Source: Myxococcota bacterium (GTDB lineage: Bacteria; Myxococcota_C; UBA6777). From it: a DNA stretch of 28,768 bases. The position numbers were made by a program, and so were the translations under genes. Location of the stretch: assembly GCA_023150835.1 (NCBI GenBank), contig JAKLKB010000086.1:1-28768 (forward strand). The letters run 5' to 3'. A model generated the notes under the pieces. It worked only from the letters and a program-made list of their open reading frames with translations, was not told the DNA's origin and did no database searches. Below, piece after piece: positions 21,739 to 28,768 of this stretch; position 1 is the first letter of the stretch, and the number at the start of each line of letters is the position of its first letter.

Positions 21739-24700
21739 TTAGTCGACCCAAGCACGAGCATTGCGGAAGATGCGAAGCCACGGGCTTTCTTCGGGCCATC
21801 GGTCGGGATGCCAAGAGAGTTGGACGGTGCGAAAGACCCGTTCGGGGTGAGGCATCATTAGCGTGACGCGGCCATCTGGAGTGGTCAAAGCAGCGATGCC
21901 ATCGGGTGATCCGTTGGGATTGTAGGGATAGCGAAGCGTGGGTTGTTTGTGCGGATCGGTGTAGCGAAGAGCAACAAGCGGAAGTGCGGCCTTTTGCTGT
22001 TCGGGCGTTCGGAAGGTTGCACGTCCTTCGCCGTGTGCGACAGCGATCGGTAGATAGGCTCCTTGCATACCTTGGAAAAAGAGTGAGGGCGAGTCTTCGA
22101 TCCGAACCATACTGAGGCGTGCCTCAAATTGTTCTGAAGTGTTGCGTAAAAAAAGCGGCCAATCTTGTGCGCCCGAGATCAACGGGGACAGATGAGCCAA
22201 CATCTGACAGCCGTTGCAAACACCGAGAGCAAGGGTATCAGGGCGTTCAAAGAAGCGTTGGAAGTCATCGCGGATCTTGTGGTGGAACAGGATCGAACGC
22301 GCCCATCCGACGCCCGCTCCAAGGACATCGCCATAGCTAAAACCTCCGCACGCCACCCACACACGAAACGCGTTGATCTGCACCCGCCCATCGAGAAGAT
22401 CGGTCATGTGAACATCAACAGACTGAAAGCCAGCGCGGTCAAAGGCTGCGGCCATCTCGGTCTGCCCATTGACGCCTTGTTCGCGGAGGATCGCGATGTG
22501 AGGCCGCGCACCGCGTTGGACGAATGGGGCCGCGATATCCTCAAAGATCGAGTCGTCGACATCGGCGTAAAGTGCGGGCAGATCGGAGCATAGCGCTTCT
22601 TGTTCTTCACGCGCACACAACGGGTTGTCGCGCAGCGTTTGGAGGTGGTGGCTTACACCCGACCAGCGTTCGAGGGCCTTGTGAAGGTCCATTTGGAGCA
22701 GATGTTGGCGGCCAAAGAAGATATCGATCTTGGGATCTGTTTGGGGAGAACCGAGCACATGGAGATCGGGGAGGAGTCCAGCGTGTTCGAAGATCGCGCA
22801 AACAGCCGAAAGATCTTGTTTGCGGATCTGCAACACCGCTCCAAGCTCTTCGCAAAAAAGGGCGTCTATCGGGCGATCTCCAAGGGAGGCCAGATCGACG
22901 GAAAGCCCCGTGTGTGCGGCAAAAGCCATCTCACAAACAGTCGCCCAAAGCCCCCCATCGCTGCGGTCGTGGTACGCAAGCAACAAGTCTTGTTGATGGA
23001 GAGAGCGCATCGCTTGAAAAAAGGCTTTGAATCGCTCGGGTTGATCGAGATCTGGGGGGATTGTGCCAAGGCGCTCGTAGCATTGAACGAGGATGGAGCC
23101 GCCAAGACGATGCTTTCCATGCCCCAAGTCGATCAGCAAAAGTACCGTCGCCTCGGTGTCATGGGTCTGTTGAAGCATCGGTGTCAAGGTTTTTCGGATA
23201 TCAGGGATCGGTGCAAAGGCCGAGATGATCAGAGAAAGCGGAGAGATCACGCCGTGTTCTTGTTGTGCTTCGTCGCGCCAGAGCGTGCGCATCGACATGG
23301 AATCTTTGCCGACAGGGATCGCAAGGCCCAAGGTCGGGCAGAGTTCGCGTCCGACAGCGCGAACGGTATCGTAAAGTGCAGCATCTTCGCCGGGATGCCC
23401 TGCGGCCACCATCCAGTTGGCGGAGAGCTTGATATCGCGCAGATCGCGGATCGCTGTCGCCGCGAGATTGGTGATCGCTTCGCCGATCGCCATCCGCCCC
23501 GAAGCAGGGGCATCAAGCAGCGCAAGCGGTGTGCGCTCGCCCATGCTCATCGCTTCGCCCGTGTAGCCTTCAAAGCCTGAGGCCGTGACGGCGAGATCGC
23601 TGACAGGGACTTGCCAAGGCCCGACCATCTGATCGCGTGCCACAAGCCCCGTCACGCTGCGATCGGCGATGGTGATCAAGAATTGTTTGCTTGCGACGGT
23701 GGGATGGGCCAACACGCGCATCGCCGCATCATAAAGATCGATCGTCTCGGGCGAGAACTCGTCGCCAAAAGCAGCAAGGCGTCGGACATCACGGTGCATA
23801 CGCGGCGGTTTTCCAAACAGCAGATCCATCGGGATATCGATCGGGCGATTAGAAAAATGCGCATCTTCTAGGCGAAGTTGTGAAGTAGCTGTGGCATGGC
23901 CGATCACAGCGAAGGGGCAACGTTCTCGTTGAGCGATGGCTTGGAAAGCGGAGAGAGCGTCAGAAGCGATCGCAAGGACATAACGCTCTTGGGCTTCATT
24001 GCACCAGATCGCGAGCGGACTCAGGCTTGGATCCGCATTGGGGATATCTCGCAGCGCAAAACACCCACCGAAGCCCGCATCATGGATGATCTCAGGCACC
24101 GCATTGGATAACCCGCCTGCTCCGACATCATGGATTGATAAGATCGGATTTTTTTTCGCCGATGCCCAACATCGATCGATCACTTCTTGGGCGCGCCGTT
24201 GGATCTCAGGGTTGGCGCGCTGCACCGAAGCAAAGTCAAGGCTTTCGCGGCTCTCTCCTGTGTTCATCGAAGACGCTGCGCCGCCGCCAAGTCCGATCAA
24301 CATCGCAGGACCGCCCAAAACAACGATGGCGACGCCGTCTTGAAGGGGAGCTTTGTGCAGGTGTTCGTGACGGATATTGCCGAGTCCACCCGCGATCATG
24401 ATCGGCTTGTGGTAGCCTCGCCATTCTCTTGGAATGATGGTCATCTGCGAGGATGGCGGCTTCGAGACGTGCGAGGGAGAGGGCGTGGATTCCGAGATGT
24501 GCGAGGGAGAGGGGGTTGAGGGTGAGGGCGAGGGCGTTTCTGTCGCGGGGTGGGTGTGGATCGGTCGGCGAGCCACAAGAGCCTCGAAGGTGCGGAAGTA
24601 TCCGAGGAGATTGGGGCGTCCAAACTCGTTGTTGAAGGCCGCTGCACCGAGGGGGCCGTCGATCATGATCTGAAGGGGGGAGGCGATGCGTTCGGGTCTG

Positions 24701-25815
24701 CCGGGGTCTTGTTGTTCCCACGGTTGCGGATCGCGTGGGATGCGCAGATGCGACACACTAAAGCCAGAGAGTCCGGCTTTGGGCTTGCCACCGCGTCCCG
24801 TTGCGCCTTCGTCGCGGATCTCGCCGCCTGCTCCCGTTGCTGCGCCCGGATGGGGGGCGATGGCGGTGGGGTGGTTGTGGGTTTCCACTTTGATCAAGAC
24901 GTGGATCGGCTCGTTGTGAGCGCGGTAATGGTGATCGGGATCTGCAAAAAACCGTGAACCTTCCCATCCCTCAAAGATGGCGGCGTTGTCGTGGTAGGCG
25001 GAGAGTAGGCCGTGTGGAGTGATCTTCGCGGTATGTTGGATCATGGAAAACAAAGACTCAGGCTGATCTTGCCCATCAATACGCCATGATCCGCGAAAGA
25101 TCTTGTGGCGGCAATGCTCGGAGTTGGCTTGGGCAAACATCATCAATTCAACGTCGGTGGGGTCGCGTTGTAGGGCTTGATAGGCTTGCTGTAGGTAGGT
25201 GATCTCGTCGTCCGCGAGGGCGAGACCTAGTGCGAGGTTGGCGTCTTGAAGGGCGGAGATACCTTGCGCAAGCAACGGGATGGTCGAGAGGGGGGTGGGT
25301 TGCGTTTCTGAGAAGAGGCGACCGAGTGCTTGGGTGTGATCGAGTACGCTTTCGGTCATTCGGTCGTGGAGAAGGTCTGCGAGGTGTTTGCGATGTGCGG
25401 TGTCTAAAGAGGCCGATGTATCGAGAGAATAAGCGATGCCATGTTCGATGCGCTGGACGTGCGGCATACCGCAGATCTGTGCGATATCGGTGGCTTTGGA
25501 AGACCACGCCGAGCGCGTGCCAAGGCGAGGCACGACGAGAAAAAGGGCGTTGTGCGCAGAGATATCGGGGACAGGCTCATCGGTGCCAAGAAGAGAGTGG
25601 AGTGCGGATTCATCGAGAGGTGTAAGCGGGTGGGTGCTTTCGAGGATGTAAAGGTGCCTTGCATCAAGGTCACAAAGCGAGGGGAGGGCAGGGCGGATCG
25701 TCTCGAACCATCGTTTGCGGCGGAAATCCGAGAGGGCTGGCGGGCCGAGCAGCCAGTAGCGTGGGTTGTGATCGGAGGATGAAGTGGCGAGGGGATGGAT
25801 GGGGTTCCTTTGCAT
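21739..25815 (-). CDS. purL: Phosphoribosylformylglycinamidine synthase, single-chain
   Basis: A 1,358-residue enzyme for the fourth step of purine synthesis: FGAR + glutamine + ATP to FGAM. It has the long form with N-terminal PurS-like, two synthase halves and C-terminal class I glutamine amidotransferase. Visible signatures are [10 protein letters not shown] (231-240), [11 protein letters not shown] (311-321), [15 protein letters not shown] (328-342), [14 protein letters not shown] (467-480), GVCNGCQ with nucleophile Cys 1200, and PHPER with His 1323 and Glu 1325. Length fits the family plus an insert: residues ~417-462 are Pro/Ser/Thr-rich low complexity not expected at this position. AAGGAGG lies four bases before ATG 25815; a GTG at 25830 overlaps that site and is rejected. 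No other pur gene is nearby, so it is not in a pur operon here. Confidence 0.98.
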   Translation of the reverse strand: MQRNPIHPLATSSSDHNPRYWLLGPPALSDFRRKRWFETIRPALPSLCDLDARHLYILESTHPLTPLDESALHSLLGTDEPVPDISAHNALFLVVPRLGTRSAWSSKATDIAQICGMPHVQRIEHGIAYSLDTSASLDTAHRKHLADLLHDRMTESVLDHTQALGRLFSETQPTPLSTIPLLAQGISALQDANLALGLALADDEITYLQQAYQALQRDPTDVELMMFAQANSEHCRHKIFRGSWRIDGQDQPESLFSMIQHTAKITPHGLLSAYHDNAAIFEGWEGSRFFADPDHHYRAHNEPIHVLIKVETHNHPTAIAPHPGAATGAGGEIRDEGATGRGGKPKAGLSGFSVSHLRIPRDPQPWEQQDPGRPERIASPLQIMIDGPLGAAAFNNEFGRPNLLGYFRTFEALVARRPIHTHPATETPSPSPSTPSPSHISESTPSPSHVSKPPSSQMTIIPREWRGYHKPIMIAGGLGNIRHEHLHKAPLQDGVAIVVLGGPAMLIGLGGGAASSMNTGESRESLDFASVQRANPEIQRRAQEVIDRCWASAKKNPILSIHDVGAGGLSNAVPEIIHDAGFGGCFALRDIPNADPSLSPLAIWCNEAQERYVLAIASDALSAFQAIAQRERCPFAVIGHATATSQLRLEDAHFSNRPIDIPMDLLFGKPPRMHRDVRRLAAFGDEFSPETIDLYDAAMRVLAHPTVASKQFLITIADRSVTGLVARDQMVGPWQVPVSDLAVTASGFEGYTGEAMSMGERTPLALLDAPASGRMAIGEAITNLAATAIRDLRDIKLSANWMVAAGHPGEDAALYDTVRAVGRELCPTLGLAIPVGKDSMSMRTLWRDEAQQEHGVISPLSLIISAFAPIPDIRKTLTPMLQQTHDTEATVLLLIDLGHGKHRLGGSILVQCYERLGTIPPDLDQPERFKAFFQAMRSLHQQDLLLAYHDRSDGGLWATVCEMAFAAHTGLSVDLASLGDRPIDALFCEELGAVLQIRKQDLSAVCAIFEHAGLLPDLHVLGSPQTDPKIDIFFGRQHLLQMDLHKALERWSGVSHHLQTLRDNPLCAREEQEALCSDLPALYADVDDSIFEDIAAPFVQRGARPHIAILREQGVNGQTEMAAAFDRAGFQSVDVHMTDLLDGRVQINAFRVWVACGGFSYGDVLGAGVGWARSILFHHKIRDDFQRFFERPDTLALGVCNGCQMLAHLSPLISGAQDWPLFLRNTSEQFEARLSMVRIEDSPSLFFQGMQGAYLPIAVAHGEGRATFRTPEQQKAALPLVALRYTDPHKQPTLRYPYNPNGSPDGIAALTTPDGRVTLMMPHPERVFRTVQLSWHPDRWPEESPWLRIFRNARAWVD

Positions 25816-25819
25816 GGGG

Positions 25820-25826
25820 CCTCCTT
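25820..25826 (-). promoter_or_regulatory. Strong ribosome binding site of purL
   Basis: AAGGAGG on the - strand lies four bases before ATG 25815. It decides the start, because the in-frame GTG at 25830 would place the site inside the coding sequence. Confidence 0.75.
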
Positions 25827-25955
25827 GCACCGTGGGGCGTTACACAACAGCGACGTGGTGGTGCTTTGGGAAGAGTCGGGGGTGTTCTGTACCATTCATT
25901 GGTTTTTTGCAAGGAAAAAAAGGCGCGTGCGGTGGGGTTTGGGGGCCAAGACGAG

Positions 25956-26053
25956 AAGAGAAGCTCAAAGAGGGCCGATCTGCTTGGGCGCAGGGCGGGC
26001 CATCGAAGGGTCGTTTGGGGGGGGGCAAGCCAAGAAGAGAAGCTCAAAGAGGG
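25956..26053. repeat. 19-bp direct repeat copying the 3' end of the upstream gene
   Basis: AAGAGAAGCTCAAAGAGGG occurs at 25956-25974 and again at 26035-26053. The second copy covers the stop codon (26044-26046) and last codons of the gene ending there. The first lies 79 bases downstream, in the purL leader. A similar gene-end duplication is seen at 11796. No transposon-like ends were found between the copies. Confidence 0.8.
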
Positions 26054-27522
26054 GATTCTTCGTCTTCGTCGTGCGGGAGATCAGGGTGGGGGATGTACAC
26101 GGTGGCGCTGCGTTTTTGCTGTGGAAAGGAAAAGGAAAAGGATTGTGTCGGAGGGGGGCCTTCTTCGGCAAACAAATAACTGTGGCGTTGAACCAATGCC
26201 TCGACGGTTTGGCATAAAAGCGTTGCGATACGGTAGGTTTCTTCATCGGCTGGGTGGACCGTCGCATCGGGACCTACCAGTGAGAGGACAGGAAAAGCTT
26301 CGTATGCCGCCATTGTCCACTTTTTTTGGTGTTGGAGCTTTTGGGCTTGCGAAGGGATATCGTCTTTGCTTTCGTAGTCGAGCGCAAAGAAACGAAACCC
26401 GGGATCTCCAAGGCGGGCTTGTAGATCGATATCGAGTCCAAAAAGAGCGTAGATACGATAGTCGCGCAGGGTCTCAAAGGCACGCATCCCGGGGTTCTTG
26501 TGGTTTTTTCCGCAAAGGCTGAGCGTATAACGGCTATATCCCCATGCGCTGAGATCCACCAAAAAGACTTGATCTTCTTGAACTTGCTGCCAAAAATCGG
26601 TTTTGTACAAATCGGCGGCTGCTGCAAAAAGGGCTTGCCCGACTTCTGCGGGCATCTGCGAAAGGGAGCGTAACGGGGAAGGTGAAGCGCGTTGATCTTG
26701 TTTGCGCAGGAAGTGACCAGAAAAACGTTCGAGGTGGCGGCGTCCACCATAAAAGACGGGGATATCAAATCCTTGAAGCAGGTTGCGAAAGGGGCCGACC
26801 CATCGGCGTTGGCTGACGTTGATTTGTGCGGGGAGGCGAGGGCGTTTGTCTGTGGGGGAAAGGGCGATCGTGAGGAGGCTTTCGAGGATCATTAGCGGTT
26901 GAGTCTTTGGATCAAAAGGAAGGACTCCGATCAAAGTTTCCTCTTCTTCGCTCATCCACAAGATCGCGGCAGGGGCAGGGCGAAGTGATGAAAGAGTGAA
27001 GGTCGAAGTGGGCAGTGCGCCCACGACCCAAGTTTCTTCAGATCGTGGAAGTGCGCTGAGTTTGCGCCCTTGTTCGCTCGTAAAGTCCGAATAGCCGAGA
27101 GGAAGAAGCAGGCTTTGTAGCGTCTGAGGTTCTTGTCGTGTTTTTTCTAAAGATTGGATCAGTTTGCGGGTGTCTTCTTCGTCGTAAAAATCCAAAATTC
27201 CCCAGACTTGTGAGACATCGAGATCCTCGTCCTCATCGTCCTCATCGTTTTCATCTTGAAGGCTTTGGTGTTCAGCCCAAAGGTCTTGTGCGCCTGGGGC
27301 GAAAAGCCCTTCGCGCTCCATCGCATCAAGGGCTTGGACAGAGAGTTTGTTGCGCAAAAGATCTTCAAGCGAGCGTTCTTGGGTGGGGGCTTTGGAGGCC
27401 GAAGAAGGGGCGGGCAGATCGGGTGTCTTTGGCGGGGCAGAAGGAGGCGGAAGCTTGGAGCCTTTGGGCTTGGCGGGTGCTTTGGTGGTCGAAGGGGACG
27501 TGGGGGGCTGCGGCTTAGCCAT
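26044..27522 (-). CDS. Uncharacterised protein, DUF6930/DUF7309-like, paralogue of the next upstream gene
   Basis: A 492-residue protein of unproven function. Residues 1-50 are Pro/Ser/Lys-rich. An acidic stretch follows at ~90-105 (ENDEDDEDEDLD). Then comes a domain containing SALPRSEETWVVGALP, RPAPAAILWM, RPRLPAQINVSQRRW and a GFDIPVFYGG strand. The C-terminal half contains LFAAAADLYKTDFWQQVQED, VDLSAWGYSRYTLSLCG, LDYESKDDIPSQAQ and FPVLSLVGPD. These resemble DUF6930-like and DUF7309-like domains respectively, from memory and with moderate confidence. No catalytic motif, signal or membrane segment is seen. GGAG precedes ATG 27522; the frame is open further to 27717 without a ribosome site. 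The gene encoded just upstream aligns with it along most of its length, so the two are tandem duplicates. purL follows after 228 bases. Confidence 0.85.
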   Translation of the reverse strand: MAKPQPPTSPSTTKAPAKPKGSKLPPPSAPPKTPDLPAPSSASKAPTQERSLEDLLRNKLSVQALDAMEREGLFAPGAQDLWAEHQSLQDENDEDDEDEDLDVSQVWGILDFYDEEDTRKLIQSLEKTRQEPQTLQSLLLPLGYSDFTSEQGRKLSALPRSEETWVVGALPTSTFTLSSLRPAPAAILWMSEEEETLIGVLPFDPKTQPLMILESLLTIALSPTDKRPRLPAQINVSQRRWVGPFRNLLQGFDIPVFYGGRRHLERFSGHFLRKQDQRASPSPLRSLSQMPAEVGQALFAAAADLYKTDFWQQVQEDQVFLVDLSAWGYSRYTLSLCGKNHKNPGMRAFETLRDYRIYALFGLDIDLQARLGDPGFRFFALDYESKDDIPSQAQKLQHQKKWTMAAYEAFPVLSLVGPDATVHPADEETYRIATLLCQTVEALVQRHSYLFAEEGPPPTQSFSFSFPQQKRSATVYIPHPDLPHDEDEESPL

Positions 27523-27631
27523 AATCAAGCGCTCCTGCAACAGATGGGAACGGGCGAACTCGTCGCACGTTGGGCTGAGTCTGCATAAGCGCAAGGCAAA
27601 AGGAAAATTTTTTGTTCGGATCGGAGAGGAG

Positions 27632-28768
27632 TTAGGATGGAGGGGCAGAGCGGTGGGGAAATTGGAGTGAGATCGGGGGTCTCGACGGAAAGGACGGGAG
27701 CGCAAGAGACAAATCAAGAGAGCGGAGAGAAGACAGCGTTGTGGGGTGTGCGGGGTGTTTCAAAAGTTGCGTGAAGGCGTCGGCGATGGCGATGGCGTGT
27801 TCGTGTTTGACAGGGGTTGCGTGGGAGGATTGTTGTTGGTGGATCGACCACTCGCAAAGGACGGAAAAAGTCGGATGGGCGGTGTGTAGGAGTGTTGGGT
27901 GGAGTTCGCGGAAACTGGGGGGGATCTCTTGTGGAGAGGCAAAGCGCAGCAAAAGAGCATGGATCGGAGGGAGTCGGAGCGTTGAAAGAGTATAAGGGGC
28001 GCGCTGAAGAAGGGAAAAAAGTCGTAAGTCTTGGGCGGAAGAAAAGATCATGAGATGGGAGATGGGAGGATGCGTTTCAAAGGTGCATACGATGTAGCGA
28101 GGGCCACCCCAAGGCGTGAGGTCAAAGCCAAAGGGAGTGCAACAAGGGATGGGTTGTTGTTGGAGAGCGTCGAAGAGTTGTGTGGTGGTTTGGTGAAAGA
28201 GTGTGAGAGTGTGTGGAGACAGGCTCGAATTGGGCGGAGGGATGGGGATCTGTCGAGGTTGCGTCGTGGGTAGAAAGAAAGTGCAAGCAAGGCGGGTAAA
28301 ATCTTCTTGACCGTCATGGAGAACTTCGATCCCAAGTGGAGAGAAAAAATCTTTAAAAGATCGTAAGATATTACGTTGAGAAACCCAGACGCGTTTGGGA
28401 AGGCGTGGAGAACCAATTTGTGGTTTCGCTGTGGTATCAAGGAAGCTAAATGGGAGAACAAAAGAGGAATCTTTACTCGAAAAATAGGTTATGGAAAGAG
28501 GGAAGAAGTGACCTTCAATCATCCAAAGAGCGCAAAGATCGGCGTCGCGTTGCGGAGAAGAGAAGGGCGGAGGGGCGAAGACGCCGACGATCCATGTCTC
28601 GTCGCTTTGTGGGAGTCGCCGAAGAGGGTTGTATTGCGCGTGGTTGAGGGGGATGGATTGGACGGTGTAGCGCGGAGGGACGGGGAGCTGGCTGCGTGGG
28701 TGGAGCGTGTGAAGATGTTGTAGAAAGTCTTGCTCTTGTTCGAGAAAAGGATCGTTGGGGGCGGCGGT
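27632..28768 (-). CDS. Uncharacterised DUF6930/DUF7309-like protein, 5' end outside the window
   Basis: The frame is open from the window edge to a TAG/TAA-type stop at 27632, giving 378 residues without a start. The visible part aligns with the downstream gene: LPQSDETWIVGVF with LPRSEETWVVGAL, ALWMIEGHFFPLS with ILWMSEEEETLIG, PKRVWVSQRNILRSF with PAQINVSQRRWVGPF, FDLTPWGGPRYIVC with VDLSAWGYSRYTLS, and FASPQEIPPSFRELH with YESKDDIPSQAQKLQ. An internal ATG at 28522 would cut through the conserved domain and is not the start. The composition is strongly Pro/Ser/His/Thr-rich, in keeping with C/A-rich - strand genes here. It ends 109 bases before its paralogue, so they probably share a transcript. 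Function is unknown. Confidence 0.82.
   Translation of the reverse strand, partial: TAAPNDPFLEQEQDFLQHLHTLHPRSQLPVPPRYTVQSIPLNHAQYNPLRRLPQSDETWIVGVFAPPPFSSPQRDADLCALWMIEGHFFPLSITYFSSKDSSFVLPFSFLDTTAKPQIGSPRLPKRVWVSQRNILRSFKDFFSPLGIEVLHDGQEDFTRLACTFFLPTTQPRQIPIPPPNSSLSPHTLTLFHQTTTQLFDALQQQPIPCCTPFGFDLTPWGGPRYIVCTFETHPPISHLMIFSSAQDLRLFSLLQRAPYTLSTLRLPPIHALLLRFASPQEIPPSFRELHPTLLHTAHPTFSVLCEWSIHQQQSSHATPVKHEHAIAIADAFTQLLKHPAHPTTLSSLRSLDLSLALPSFPSRPPISLQFPHRSAPPS

Noticed and set aside
22600-23580. 326-codon open frame on + opposite purL
   Set aside because: It lies within a highly conserved part of purL and shows no independent features.

Overview
The window looks like the chromosome of an aerobic Gram-negative bacterium, most likely a deltaproteobacterial-type lineage such as Myxococcota or Bradymonadota. 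This is inference from gene content: a Cys-rich surface lipoprotein with a ceramidase-like domain, a heme A synthase (so an aa3-type oxidase), a Tat-exported molybdenum hydroxylase, a pilus/secretion ATPase with an added cyclic-nucleotide-type domain, and a single-chain PurL of about 1,360 residues. The + strand is visibly rich in G and T over its whole length. Genes on + use many TTG/GTG/G-ended codons, while genes on - are C/A-rich and encode Pro/Ser/Thr/His-rich stretches. No rRNA, tRNA, transposase, integrase, phage gene or CRISPR array was found.

Layout. 1-323: possible tail of an upstream gene and a REP-like repeat. 323-1099 (+): unknown protein. 1340-2992 (-): FAD-dependent carotenoid/retinol-type oxidoreductase. 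2993-3721: repeat cluster. 3722-4060 (+): small membrane protein. 4075-4203: 23-bp tandem array. 4282-6533 (+): two-gene operon of an anchored protein built from 70-residue repeats followed by a DUF445 membrane protein. 6823-12424 (-): 2Fe-2S subunit and molybdopterin subunit of an isoquinoline-1-oxidoreductase-type hydroxylase, then a PilB/GspE-type ATPase seven bases further on. 12758-14017 (-): phosphodiesterase/phosphatase. 14208-15380 (+): heme A synthase. 15403-17170 (-): short L,D-transpeptidase-like protein, DUF302 protein and site-2 protease. 17345-17650: 9-bp minisatellite. 17851-20526 (-): ceramidase-like lipoprotein. 21003-28768 (-): TetR regulator, PurL and two tandem paralogues that may belong to the DUF6930/DUF7309 group (the upstream one is cut by the window edge).

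The strongest unexplained structure is in the intergenic DNA. About nine loci carry a 110-125 bp element with inverted ends (ATACGA-ATCCG ... TGATCG), a central GGGCAGCC/GGCTGCCC hairpin and an adjacent GTAG, which is the layout of REP elements mobilised by REP-associated tyrosine transposases. One copy has a compensatory change in the stem. Some copies have been amplified locally: a 110-bp tandem triplication at 3296-3623, and a tandem duplication at 11690-11994 that also captured the last ~20 bases of a gene. A second, unrelated dispersed element (family B) occurs three times. No mobilising enzyme is encoded in the window.

The most interesting protein-level observations are the exact 70-residue repeat protein paired with DUF445, the tandem DUF6930/DUF7309-like paralogues, the ATPase coupled to a molybdenum hydroxylase, and the low-complexity insert in PurL.
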